From JAJXZP01 sp963787185 (GTDB lineage Bacteria; Spirochaetota; Spirochaetia; Treponematales; Rectinemataceae), in contig CAWBCC010000011.1 in the NCBI GenBank assembly GCA_963787185.1, positions 124,001 to 188,000 of the forward strand: a DNA stretch of 64,000 bases. The letters are read 5' to 3'. This document shows, in pieces, positions 26,647 through 36,303 of this stretch. How positions within the stretch are numbered: the stretch's first letter is position 1; every line of letters begins with the position of its first letter. The notes below the pieces were generated by a model, which saw only the letters and a list, made by a program, of their open reading frames with translations, did no database searches and was not told where the DNA came from. A program made the translations under genes and the position numbers.

Positions 26647-27429
26647 TCAGCGCCTGAGGTTCCAGCTCGGCGAAGAATAGAGGCTCCGCGCCGCCTCACG
26701 GCCCGCGGCGAGCTCTTCCGCGCTGAGTGCGCCGGAGGCCAGCCGCACCCCGCAGCTGGCCTCCCAAGCCGCGGAAAATCCTCTCTCGAGGGCGCGAACG
26801 CCTTCTTCGTAACCGACTTCCCGGCCCAGAGCCTCGCGCAGTCCCACGACCCGCTTCTTCACGTCGGCTATCAGCTTTCCTTTCAGTTTTTCCGACGGCA
26901 CCTTGAGGAGGGCGAACATCCGCTCGGGGTCGACCTCGAGAAGGATGGTGCCGTGCTGGAGCAGGCAACCCATCTTCCGGGTTTGAGCGTTGCCCGAGAT
27001 TTTGCGAGCCGCGACGCCCCGGCCGAGCGCGATGTCGTTGATCGGGGAAAACACGGCATCGAGGCCCATGAGGCCCAGTCCGGCGAGAAGGCCCGCACAG
27101 ACTCTCCGGTACGACTCGAGGATATCGGCCGGCGCGAGATAGCCACCCTCGGGGACGATGACGGAGTAGGTGATTTCCCGAGAATGGAATACGGCTCCGC
27201 CCCCGGTGACGCGACGTACCGTATCGACCCCCGCCTCGCGGCAGGCCTCGAGATCGACCTCGTCGGCCATGGATTGAAAGTAACCGATCGTCACGCACTC
27301 CGGCGACCAGCCGTAAAACCTCAAGGTGGGCGGCGACATGCCCGCGGCCACTGAGCGCAGGACGGCTTCGTCCAACCCCATATTGAGGCTGCCTGGCGAA
27401 TCTCCGGTATCGAGCAGCCTGATTGTCAC
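26647..27429 (-). CDS. lplA: Lipoate-protein ligase A, catalytic subunit
   Basis: 260 residues of the biotin/lipoate A/B ligase fold: NMGLDEAVL at the N-terminus, then RRVTGGGAVFHSREITYSV, INDIALG and RKISGNAQTRK with the conserved lysine, and LLQHGTILLEVD. It activates lipoate (or octanoate) with ATP and attaches it to E2 and H-protein lysines. The separate C-terminal accessory domain of E. coli LplA is absent; it is encoded by the preceding gene, whose stop overlaps this ATG as ATGA. The pair therefore forms a two-subunit ligase like those described in archaea. It is the last gene of the tetR-lipA-lplB-lplA operon. Confidence 0.85.
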   Translation of the reverse strand: MTIRLLDTGDSPGSLNMGLDEAVLRSVAAGMSPPTLRFYGWSPECVTIGYFQSMADEVDLEACREAGVDTVRRVTGGGAVFHSREITYSVIVPEGGYLAPADILESYRRVCAGLLAGLGLMGLDAVFSPINDIALGRGVAARKISGNAQTRKMGCLLQHGTILLEVDPERMFALLKVPSEKLKGKLIADVKKRVVGLREALGREVGYEEGVRALERGFSAAWEASCGVRLASGALSAEELAAGREAARSLYSSPSWNLRR

Positions 27430-27731
27430 GGCGCGCCTCCGGTCGAGTCGCCGCTACCTGCGTCGACGGCTCGCAAAAGCGCCTCGGCTATGTCGGCGGG
27501 AGCGGCGCCGAAGATGACGAGCCCTTCTCGCGAGAAGGCCGCCGCAGCCGCCGCGGGAAGCTCCTCGACGCCGCGCCCCGCCAGGCTCGCCTCGGCCTCC
27601 TCGAAGAGCTCTTCCGGATGGGCGAAGAAATCGCCCGATATTTTGACGCGACGGGCCCGGCCCGACTCGATAGCCACTGCCACCCTGATGAGTTTTCCCC
27701 CCGGCACTTTGTAATCGATCCGCCTTTCCAT
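27426..27731 (-). CDS. lplB: Lipoate-protein ligase accessory subunit (LplB-like)
   Basis: A 101-residue protein whose sequence (MERRIDYKVPGGKLIRVAV, VKISGDFFAHPEELFEEAE) matches the small C-terminal accessory domain of lipoate-protein ligases (lipoate-protein ligase C-terminal family). In two-component ligases this piece is needed for the adenylation step. It starts 14 bases after lipA, and its stop overlaps the lplA start by four bases (27426-27429), so translation of the two subunits is coupled. The last 20 residues are Gly/Ser-rich. Confidence 0.8.
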   Translation of the reverse strand: MERRIDYKVPGGKLIRVAVAIESGRARRVKISGDFFAHPEELFEEAEASLAGRGVEELPAAAAAAFSREGLVIFGAAPADIAEALLRAVDAGSGDSTGGAP

Positions 27732-27745
27732 TCGATGCGTTATCC

Positions 27746-28648
27746 CTATTTCCCGGGATTCACGGCGCCCGAGGACGCGGTATCCTCGAAAACCTGGCGC
27801 GCATGGTAGCTCGTGCGCGCCAGTGGAGCGGCCACGACGGATACGAAACCCCGTGCGCGCGCGGCCGCGGCGTAGTCCTCGAAGGCCTCGGGGCTGAGAT
27901 AGGAGAGGACCGGAATCTGAGAGGGCGTCGGGCGCAGATACTGCCCGAGCACGAGGCTCGAGCAGCCGACGGCGAGCAAGTCGTCCATCGCGACGAGGAC
28001 TTCGTCGCGCTTCTCGCCCAAACCGAGGAGGAGGCTGGACTTGACGATGGGCGAAACGTCTACGGCCGAGGAGAGGAGGGCCAATGTCCGGAGGCTCGCG
28101 GCATAGGTGGCGCGGCGATCGCGGACACCCTGGAGGCGCTCGACCGTCTCGATATTGTGCGCCACGACATCGGGCCGCGCATCGACGATCGATTCGATCT
28201 CGCCTTCCCGGTAGTCGGGGATGAGCGCCTCCACGCGGATCTCGGGGTTCCCGGCCTTGACGGCCCGAAGGCAGGCTCCGAAGTGCGCGGCGCCGCGGTC
28301 CGGCAGATCGTCGCGGTCGACGCTCGTGATTACCGCGTACTTGAGCCCGAGTTCGGCCACTGCCTGGGCGAGCTGCTCGGGCTCTTCGGCGCGCAGCGGC
28401 TCGCCCGTCGAGGCGTGGGTCACCGCGCAGAAGCGGCAGGCCCGCGTGCACACCGAACCGAGGACCATGAAGGTCGCCGTAGAGGCTCCCCAACATTCGG
28501 CCTTGTTGGGACAGCGCGCCGAATCGCAGACCGTGGCGAGTCCTCTCGCGGCCATGAGACCGGAGAGTCGATGCCAGTTTTCGCCGGCGGGAATCTTCAC
28601 CTTGAGCCAATCGGGCTTGCGCCCGGCGAAAGCGGATCCGCTCTTCAT
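27746..28648 (-). CDS. lipA: Lipoyl synthase (radical SAM)
   Basis: 300 residues. Lipoyl synthase inserts two sulfurs into protein-bound octanoate. Both iron-sulfur binding sets are complete: the auxiliary cluster C41, C46, C52 (CDSARCPNKAEC) and the radical-SAM motif C67-x3-C71-x2-C74 (CTRACRFC). The C-terminal RTSYHA carries the conserved serine ligand. The ATG overlaps the tetR stop by four bases (28645-28648). Together with the two ligase subunits downstream it gives both synthesis and attachment of lipoyl groups; no lipB octanoyltransferase is in the window. Confidence 0.96.
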   Translation of the reverse strand: MKSGSAFAGRKPDWLKVKIPAGENWHRLSGLMAARGLATVCDSARCPNKAECWGASTATFMVLGSVCTRACRFCAVTHASTGEPLRAEEPEQLAQAVAELGLKYAVITSVDRDDLPDRGAAHFGACLRAVKAGNPEIRVEALIPDYREGEIESIVDARPDVVAHNIETVERLQGVRDRRATYAASLRTLALLSSAVDVSPIVKSSLLLGLGEKRDEVLVAMDDLLAVGCSSLVLGQYLRPTPSQIPVLSYLSPEAFEDYAAAARARGFVSVVAAPLARTSYHARQVFEDTASSGAVNPGK

Positions 28649-29403
28649 GGGCGCGCCCTTTCCCCGCTTTCGCGATTGGCCTCGCGCCGGAGCTCGTGCG
28701 AGTCTTCGCGTCCGCCCGAACGGGAGGCGCGTCGTCCCGCCGTCGCGCGACGACGGACGGGCGCGCGTTCGACGATCTGGTCGGCCGACATGGACTCCGA
28801 ACGACCGAGGGGCGGACTCAGGCGCGAGGCGAAGAAGCCGACCGCCTGCGCGAGATTTCCGGCGTCGGTATTGCCCAGCACCGCGATGCGGAAGATTGCC
28901 GACTCGATAATCGCATAGAGAATATCGCCGGCCGATTTGACGGGGAAGGCCGCGAACTCGCCGGAACGCTGCCCTTCGATGATCAGGCCCGAAAGAATAT
29001 GGCGCATGCGGATCGTTCGACGGCGGACCCGCTCGTCCGGGTTGCCGCCGGAAGCCTTGATATGGCCCAGATAGTCCATCACCACTCCGAGAAGCTTCGC
29101 GTTCTTGGCGCAGACGTCGATGACCTGGGAGACCACGGCGGCAAGCTTGTCCGTCTGGCTCCGCCCCGAGTCGGCCGCGATGAGCAGGAGCTCGCTTTCG
29201 AGCTTCTCCGAGAAAAGCTTGATGCTGAACGTGAATATCTCGCGCTTGTTCTTGAAGTAGATGTAGAGAATGGTGCGGGTAATGCCGCAGCGCTCCGCGA
29301 TCTTCTGGAAGGTCGTATCTTCGTAGCCCTCATCGACGAAGACATCGAGCGCCTTTTCGAGAATTTCTCGTTTGCGTTTGTCGTGCTCGATCGTGATTGA
29401 CAT
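28645..29403 (-). CDS. TetR-family regulator heading the lipoate operon
   Basis: 252 residues. The TetR DNA-binding domain is clear (EILEKALDVFVDEGYEDTTF, then IAERCGITRTILYIYFKNK). The C-terminal 45 residues are a basic Arg-rich tail (VRRRATAGRRASRSG) that is unusual for the family. I place the start at the ATG at 29403, five bases after GGGGGTGG, rather than at an in-frame GTG nine bases upstream. It is translationally coupled to lipA through ATGA, so a regulator leads the lipA-lplB-lplA operon and plausibly controls it. The ligand could be lipoate or an acyl derivative, which is inference. Confidence 0.85.
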   Translation of the reverse strand: MSITIEHDKRKREILEKALDVFVDEGYEDTTFQKIAERCGITRTILYIYFKNKREIFTFSIKLFSEKLESELLLIAADSGRSQTDKLAAVVSQVIDVCAKNAKLLGVVMDYLGHIKASGGNPDERVRRRTIRMRHILSGLIIEGQRSGEFAAFPVKSAGDILYAIIESAIFRIAVLGNTDAGNLAQAVGFFASRLSPPLGRSESMSADQIVERAPVRRRATAGRRASRSGGREDSHELRREANRESGERARP

Positions 29404-29586
29404 TTTTACCACCCCCGTCGCAATGTAAGTATATAGTAAGGAAACAGTCTTCGGGAAGCGCTCGCTCCTCCCTTAATGCGGCAGCGCCTCTGTTTTCGAG
29501 GCTTCCTTCACCGGCATTCCGTCTTGCGGCGACTCTTCCCTCAGGCTAGTATCGATTTATGGCGTGCCACGCCCAGGGGAGGTCCC

Positions 29587-32500
29587 ATGATCGCTGTCCG
29601 AAAGGCGCTCGTTGTACGACTTGAGGCCATCGAAGGATCGGGACCTCTGATCCCGCGCCCCGGCGACAGAATCATGGAGTTCCACGTCTCCCGCGAGGCC
29701 AGGGATAGGCTGGGCCTGGACGTGACGCTTTTTCGATCCACGGGCAATCTGATTCTCCCCGACTTTCGCGCCGCAAGACTCCTGGCCCGGCAGATAAACG
29801 AAAAGGTCGATGCGGCCATACTGCCCGAAAGGGCGATTCGCGCGGGACGCCTCAACGCGATGGCTCTGATCGACGAAATACTCCACGATGTCGCCCGCCT
29901 TTTCAGGGAACGGGTCGATCCGGACGCGCTCGCGAAGGTACTCGCCGCGTTGGAGTCCGCGCTGGGACGGGAACGGCTCGACCGTCTTCTTCTGGCCTTC
30001 GTCGAGCTTTATCCGCCGCAGGCGGTATACCGCGGAGAGATCACGGCCGCTGCATGGCTCGCCGCGTTCTCGGCCCCGGGCGCCGGCTCGACGATGGCCG
30101 GAGCGGCCGCCGAGGCGAAGGGTAGCGGACGAAGAGTCGCCAATCGCGAACTCGCGGTCGAGGAGTTCCTCCTCCTGCGCCTCGCCAATGAGAATCCTGC
30201 CTTCGCCCCCTTCCGCTTTCTGTTCGACGAGGAGCTCATCGCCTCTCCCGGCTCCTCTCTCGCCGCCGACTACGCGGCCGCGATTCACGCGATCGAGAGC
30301 GGCTTCGCCGGCCTTCCCGCCTTCGGTCCCGACGCGCAGGATCTCGTCACGATGCTGCGCAGCCCGGCGGTGGCCGCGCCCTACTCCCTTCCCGGCCAGC
30401 TCGACTATATCCGCACCCGCTGGGGCCTTCTCCTCGGCGACATACTGCTCCGCCTTCTCGGCGCCCTCGACCTCATCCGCGAAGAGGAGAAACCGCGATT
30501 CCCCGGCCCCGGCCCCACCCGCGCCTATGTCTATTCGGGAATGGAACGGGAATACGAACGCTTCACCGAAGACCGGGACTGGATGCCCAACGTCGTCATG
30601 ATGGCCAAGAGTGCCCTCGTCTGGCTCCATCAGCTTTCGACATGGTACGGACGCGAGATCAGGACCCTGGACGGCATCCCGGAGGAAGAGCTCGACACCC
30701 TCGCCTCCCGCGGTTTCAATGCGCTCTGGCTCATCGGCCTCTGGGAGCGGAGCCAGGCGAGCGCGGAGATCAAGCGCCGCTGCGGCAATCCGGAGGCGGC
30801 CGCGAGCGCATACTCCCTCTTCGACTACGAGATCGCCGAGGAGCTCGGCGGATGGCCGGCCCTGGAGCGGCTCCGCGACAAGTGCATCTGGCGGGGCATC
30901 AGACTCGCGGCCGACATGGTCCCCAACCACACGGGTATCGATTCGGCGTGGGTTCGCGAACGCCCCGAGCTCTTCATCCAGTCGGATATCTGTCCCTTCC
31001 CCAGCTACAGGTTCAACGGCGGCGACCTTTCGGGCGACGGCCGCACGGGCATCTGGCTCGAGGACCATTACTACGAAAGGACCGACGCTTCGGTCGTGTT
31101 CAAGCGCCTGGACCGCTCCACGGGGAGGGTGAGCTACATCTATCACGGCAATGACGGCACGGGCCTGCCCTGGAGCGACACGGCGCAGATCGACTTCCTC
31201 AAAAGCGAGGCCAGGGAGGCCGTGAAGGAACGCATTCTGCATGTGGCGCGGAATTTCCCCATAATCCGCTTCGACGCGGCCATGATAATGGCCAAGCGCC
31301 ATTTCAGGCGACTCTGGTATCCCGAGCCGGGCCACGGAGGCGACATTCCTTCCCGCTCGGATCATGCGATATCCGCGCAGGACTTCGACGCCGCCATGCC
31401 CGAGGAGTTCTGGAGAGAGGTGGTGGACCTCTGCGCGGTGCAGGCCCCCGACACGCTCCTCCTCGCCGAGGCATTTTGGATGATGGAAGGCTATTTCGTC
31501 CGAACTCTCGGCATGCACCGCGTATACAACTCGGCCTTCATGAACATGCTGAAGCGGGAGGAGAACTCCAAGTACCGCGACACGATCAAGAATACCCAGG
31601 AGTTCGACAAGGACATTCTCAAGCGCTTCGTCAACTTCATGAACAATCCCGACGAGGAGACCGCCGTCGCGCAATTCGGCAAGGGCGACAAATACTTCGG
31701 CGCATGCACGATGATGGCGAGCATGCCCGGGCTGCCCATGTTCGGCCACGGGCAGCTCGAGGGCTTCGAGGAAAAGTACGGGATGGAATACCGCCGAGCG
31801 TACCGGGAGGAGATACCGGATCGGGGGCTCATCGAACGCCACGAACGGGAGATATTCCCTCTCCTCAAGAAGCGCTATCTATTTTCGGGAGTGGAGCATT
31901 TCCTCCTCTACGACCTCGTCTCGCCCGACGGTTCGGTGAACGAGAATGTATTCGCATATTCGAACGGCTCGGGCGATGAAAGGGCGCTCATTCTGTACAA
32001 CAACGCCTATTCCCGCGCAGACGGCCGCGTCCGCGAGTCCTGCTTCTTCGCCGAAAAAATGCCGGGGGGAAGCAAACATCATGCGAGGCGCACTCTCGCC
32101 GAGGCCTTCGGCCTTCGCAATGGCGGGAACGGCGGCGCGGGCGACGGTGCCGAGCGTTTCGCCGTCATGCGTGAACAGCGTTCCGGCCTATGGTACCTGC
32201 GCCGATCCGCCGAACTCGCCGACTCGGGCCTCCACGTCATGCTCGACGGCTATCAGTCCCAGGCCTTCCTCGACATATTCGAGGTCGAGGACGGCGAGGA
32301 TCGGCTCTACCGGCAGGTATGCGACGCATTGGGCGGCGCGGGCACCCCGGATCTCGCCGCGGCGCTGCAGGACGTGGCGCTCAAGGAGCTTTACGCCGTA
32401 CTGGCCGCGCTGGTCACTCCGGAGCTGCTCGACTGGGCGGGGGGCTCGTTCGCCCGGAGGCCGCCGCGACCGGAGGGACCGGGAAACGACCGCGCGCCAA

Positions 32501-33500
32501 GGCGAAAACCGCCGCTGCGCCCAAGATTCCCGAAGGCATCGCGCCGGCCGCGAAAGACTTTTACGGCTTCGTCAGAGGCATGCTTCGCCGAGAGGCCGCG
32601 GAAGAGGGGCTTCCCGGCGACCCCGAGCGGGTAGCGCCGGGCGGCGACCCCGAGCGGGTAGCGCCGGGCGGCGACCCCGAGCGGGTAGCGCCGGGCGGCG
32701 ACCCCGAGCGGGTAGCGCCGGGCGGCGACCCCGAGCGGGTAGCGCCGGGCGGCGACCCCGACGCGAGCGCCGTTGCGGCGGCTTGCGAGCGCCTCGCGGC
32801 CGGACTCGCGGCCGTTTCGGCTATCGCGTCTTCAAAAAGCCGACCTGCTTCGGAATCGGAAGTGAACGATCAGACCGTTTTCGAAGAGCTCGTCCGACCG
32901 GGCCGGCCGCAGCTCGCGCTGTGCTATCTGGTGCTCGACGCTCTCCGTCCCCTCGTGGGGATGTCCGGCTCGGGCGAGGAGGCGCGGCGTCTGACGGACA
33001 GACTCTGCCTGGATCGAAAGCTTCGCGAGGCCCTTCGCGGGACCGGCATGCACGGCGACGAGGTCTTCCACGGCATGGCATTGGCGAAGGCTTTCCTGGC
33101 GCGATCGGGCGGGCCGGTCGAGATTCGTAGCCCGAAGCTCGCGAAGGGTTCCGCGGAGAAACCGGTCGCGCAGTGCGTCGAGGCGCTGATCGGGGCGGGA
33201 GGCGACGAAGAGCTGGGCGCCCTTCTCGGCGTCAACATATTCGAGGGCGTCACCTGGTTCAACAAGGAGCGCTTCGAAGAGGCGGCCCGCTTTGCCGCCC
33301 TGATCGATGCGCTGACCTCGCCCTGGCCTCCGGCTTCCCGCGAGCCTGGCCTCGCTGAACGCTCAGACACGGCGGGCACGGCCGCCCGTCGATACATCGC
33401 GGCCGCGGAGACCGCGGGCTATCGCCTCGATCGTCTCGTCGAGCTCGCCGCTGCCGCAAAGGAATCTGAATCTCTTCCGAAAAGAAAGAAGGAAAGATGA
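29587..33500 (+). CDS. Large GH13 (alpha-amylase family) protein, frameshifted
   Basis: With one frame repair the product is 1304 residues, with no signal peptide, so cytoplasmic. An N-terminal all-helical region of about 340 residues precedes an alpha-amylase-type barrel. All GH13 regions are visible: DMVPNHTG (about 443), IIRFDAA with the nucleophile Asp563, LLLAEAFW with Glu628, and NNPDE with Asp689 (Pro in place of the usual His). The frame is lost in a run of six G at 32439-32444. Seven would join LLDWAGG to LVRPEAAA and continue to the stop at 33500. The C-terminal part holds five GDPERVAPG repeats. Start: ATG at 29587 behind GGGGAGG. The substrate is unknown. Confidence 0.8.
32616..32761 (+). 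repeat. 27-bp coding minisatellite, five perfect copies plus a partial
   Basis: Perfect 27-base units (32616-32750), each encoding GDPERVAPG in the GH13 gene frame, followed by 11 bases of a sixth. The perfect identity implies recent expansion. The array lies 170 bases after the frameshift, in a linker between predicted folded parts. Confidence 0.95.
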
Positions 33501-33582
33501 ATGATTTTTCGGTCCGCTCGTGGCGGGGGACTCGGCCTGGACCCCTGGCGGCTCATCGCCGACGAACGGGACCGATAGCGGC

Positions 33583-36300
33583 ATGATCGCCTGGGTCGAG
33601 AGCATCCTTGCGGGCGCCATCGCCGACCGTGCGACCAGTTTCGTATTCCCGAGCCAGGCCGCGGCCGATTCCTGGTCGCGCAGGGTGCCTGCGTTGTTCG
33701 CCGTGAAGGCGGTCGAGACCGACCGCTTCATGGGCTGGGACAGATTCAAGGAAAGCCTGCTGTCGCCGCATCGCGCCGAACGACCCGCCGACCGGATTTC
33801 GCGCTCCATCTGGGCGGCCGGCGTCGTCGCGCGCCAGACTGAGAGCCCTTTCCTGCGAAGACTCCTCGGCCCCTTCCCGCCTCCGCCCGCCTTTTCGGGT
33901 TTTCTGGCGCGCATACCGCCCTCTCTCGCCGCGATTCCATCGTCCGTCGAGAGCTCCGGCGACGAGCTGCTCGCCGACCTCGAAATTCTCCGGACGGACT
34001 ATGCGGCTTTCCTCGAGGCTAAGGGCCTGTTCGAACCGTCGTGGGAGGAACTGCCCGGGTCCCGTGCCGAGTCGCGTTATATCATCATAGCCCCCGAGCT
34101 CATGGAGGATTTCGAGGGCCATGCCGCCGCCCTCGAGGGCGATGCGAACATCCAACTGCGCCGCATGCCGCGTCCTTCCGTGCCCGAACTCTACAAGTTC
34201 CCGAACATCTTCGAGGAACTCCGATGGGCCTTTCTCGAGATCGCCGCGCTTCTGGACGGCGGCGTGAGGCCGGAGGACATAGCCCTCACCCTGCCCTCCC
34301 TGGACGAAGCGGCCCCTCACGCCCTGGCCGCCGCCGAGCGATGCGGCGTGCCGGTGGCGCTGCGCGAGGGTGAACTCCTGTCGGCTTCGCCTTACGGCCG
34401 GCTCTTGCGGGCGATGTCCGAATGCTCCCGCACGCGCTTCGCCTTCGAAGAGACGAAGGCGCTTCTCCTCGATCGCTTCGTCTCGTGGAAGGGCGGCATG
34501 CGAGAGGCTGCGCGCGACTTGGTGAGATTCGGCATCGAGCGACACGCCTTCGCTCCCTACGTCGACGCCGGACGCAGCGTGGATGCATGGGAGGAGAGCT
34601 TCGCGCTCCGCGCTTCGAGTCGCGAGCTCGATCTCCGGGACTTCTATCGGCGGCTCAAAAAGTCGGTTCTCGCCGTGGCGGAGGCCGAGACCTTCCGCGC
34701 CCTGGAAGCCGCGATCGTGGCATTCAGGGAAACATTCCTCGACGAAAGCTCATGGGACGAGGCGGAGCTCAAGCGGGTCCAGCGCGCGATGGTCGAACTC
34801 GGCTCTTTGGTGCGGGCCGAGGACGAATTGGCCTCCTCGGGCCGGGTTCCGGATCCCTTCGGCCTTTTTCTCCGCGGCCTCGGCGAGCTGCGCTACGTGC
34901 CTCGAAACCCCGCACCGGCGGTCCCGATCTATCCCTATCGCGTCTCGGCCCTCGCCGCATCCCGGCATCACTTCGTTCTGGGCTGCTCGCAGGAAGGAAT
35001 AGGCGTACGTTATGCGATCGCTTCCTATCTGCGCGACGACCAGAAGGAAAAGCTCGGCCTCGTCGACCGCGACGCCTCCGACGATTTCGCCGCGGCCTAC
35101 GCCCTCGATGCCCACGCGCGCTTCAGCTACGCCGAGGAAGGCATCGACGGATGGAACGCCCCCTCTCCGTTTTTCTTCGGCTCTTCGGCGGGCGGATCGG
35201 GCGCACTCTCTGCCGGGCGCGCCCGGCCCGGCCCGCCGCCCGACTTCGCCGATGTTCGAAAGCGCGACCCGCTCCGCGCGGAAACCGAAGCCTGGAAATC
35301 GGGCGGAGCCTTGCCCCCGGCGCTTCTCGGCTTTCAAAAGGCCGCGGCCGCGGAAGCGCAGGCGAGCCTCGGCGACAAGGGAAGCGACTACAGCCGCCCC
35401 GCTGCCCGCGCCGACGCCGGAGCGCGCGAGGCCGTGCTGGGCGCGCGGCGTACGCAAGCCGGACTCCTTAGGCTTTCCGTGACGGAGCTCGAAAACTACC
35501 TCGCTTGCCCCTTCGCTTGGCTCCTCGCGCGAGGCCTGGGACTTGAAGAAGAGACTTCGGGCGTGGGCTTCTTCGACGCCAGGCTCGCCGGGGAGATGGC
35601 CCATGCGGCGGTCGGACGACTCTTCGCGAGGATCGCCGAAAGCGGGCCCTTCTCGTCCGCGCGGCTGGGATTCTACCTTTCCTTCGTTCACCCGGCCGTG
35701 GCTTCCGTCCTGCCCGAGTTCGCGAGGAAGGAAGGACCCTTTCTCGTACCCATGTTTTCGGCCTATGCTCCCCTGCTCGAGGATAGACTCGGGAGGCTCC
35801 TGGCCGCCGAATCCTGGATGGAAGGCTGGAATGCCGGCGATTTCGAGCGGAGCTTCGAAAAGAAGTACCTCGAACGCGGTGTCGTCCTTCAGGGCCGCGT
35901 CGATCGCGTGGCACGGCGGGGAGAGGATATCGCCCTCGTCGATTACAAAAAGCGCGTTCTTCCCAGGAAGACCGATCTCGTGGCCGATACATCCGCCGGA
36001 ACCGCCCTGGCCAAGCTCCAGATCGCCGCCTATGTCGCGCTTTGCGAATCGGAGCTCGGACGGGTCGAGCGGGCGGCATACTGGTCCATCGAGGACGCCA
36101 GGCGCCTCGTCGTCGTCGGTCCGGAAGGTTTGAGGGACCGCGAGGGCTACGGTGTCGAACTCGCCGCGTTCGAACTTTCCCTCGCGGCCGTCGCCGACGG
36201 TCTCTCCCGAGGAGACTTCGGACTCGCGCCGGCGGGAGGAGAGAGCTGCGAGACATGCGGATGGTCGGCGGTGTGCCGCTGCCGTTACGCGACGGAGTAG
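33583..36300 (+). CDS. addB: AddB/RexB-like PD-(D/E)XK nuclease
   Basis: 905 residues from the ATG at 33583; a GTG at 33520 would add 21 low-quality residues. The C-terminal RecB-type nuclease motif is intact (GRVDRVARRGED, then ALVDYKKR). Four cysteines that would ligate a 4Fe-4S cluster flank it: one in ENYLACPFAW and three in ESCETCGWSAVC. That arrangement is the hallmark of AddB. I find no Walker A in the N-terminus, so it is a non-ATPase (RexB-like) type. With AddA downstream it would resect double-strand breaks for recombination. It follows the GH13 gene closely and sits three bases before addA. Confidence 0.8.
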   Translation: MIAWVESILAGAIADRATSFVFPSQAAADSWSRRVPALFAVKAVETDRFMGWDRFKESLLSPHRAERPADRISRSIWAAGVVARQTESPFLRRLLGPFPPPPAFSGFLARIPPSLAAIPSSVESSGDELLADLEILRTDYAAFLEAKGLFEPSWEELPGSRAESRYIIIAPELMEDFEGHAAALEGDANIQLRRMPRPSVPELYKFPNIFEELRWAFLEIAALLDGGVRPEDIALTLPSLDEAAPHALAAAERCGVPVALREGELLSASPYGRLLRAMSECSRTRFAFEETKALLLDRFVSWKGGMREAARDLVRFGIERHAFAPYVDAGRSVDAWEESFALRASSRELDLRDFYRRLKKSVLAVAEAETFRALEAAIVAFRETFLDESSWDEAELKRVQRAMVELGSLVRAEDELASSGRVPDPFGLFLRGLGELRYVPRNPAPAVPIYPYRVSALAASRHHFVLGCSQEGIGVRYAIASYLRDDQKEKLGLVDRDASDDFAAAYALDAHARFSYAEEGIDGWNAPSPFFFGSSAGGSGALSAGRARPGPPPDFADVRKRDPLRAETEAWKSGGALPPALLGFQKAAAAEAQASLGDKGSDYSRPAARADAGAREAVLGARRTQAGLLRLSVTELENYLACPFAWLLARGLGLEEETSGVGFFDARLAGEMAHAAVGRLFARIAESGPFSSARLGFYLSFVHPAVASVLPEFARKEGPFLVPMFSAYAPLLEDRLGRLLAAESWMEGWNAGDFERSFEKKYLERGVVLQGRVDRVARRGEDIALVDYKKRVLPRKTDLVADTSAGTALAKLQIAAYVALCESELGRVERAAYWSIEDARRLVVVGPEGLRDREGYGVELAAFELSLAAVADGLSRGDFGLAPAGGESCETCGWSAVCRCRYATE

Positions 36301-36303
36301 AGC

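Noticed and set aside
32190..33500. Separate second gene after the GH13 protein
   Set aside because: Before the G6 run this frame reads as Arg/Pro-rich nonsense; after it, the peptide continues the GH13 chain. One frameshifted gene explains both.
33497..33586. Short reading frames between the GH13 gene and addB (starting at 33497 and 33501)
   Set aside because: 25-30 codons, no recognisable product and no conservation evidence; probably chance, though the first overlaps the GH13 stop and ends at the addB start.
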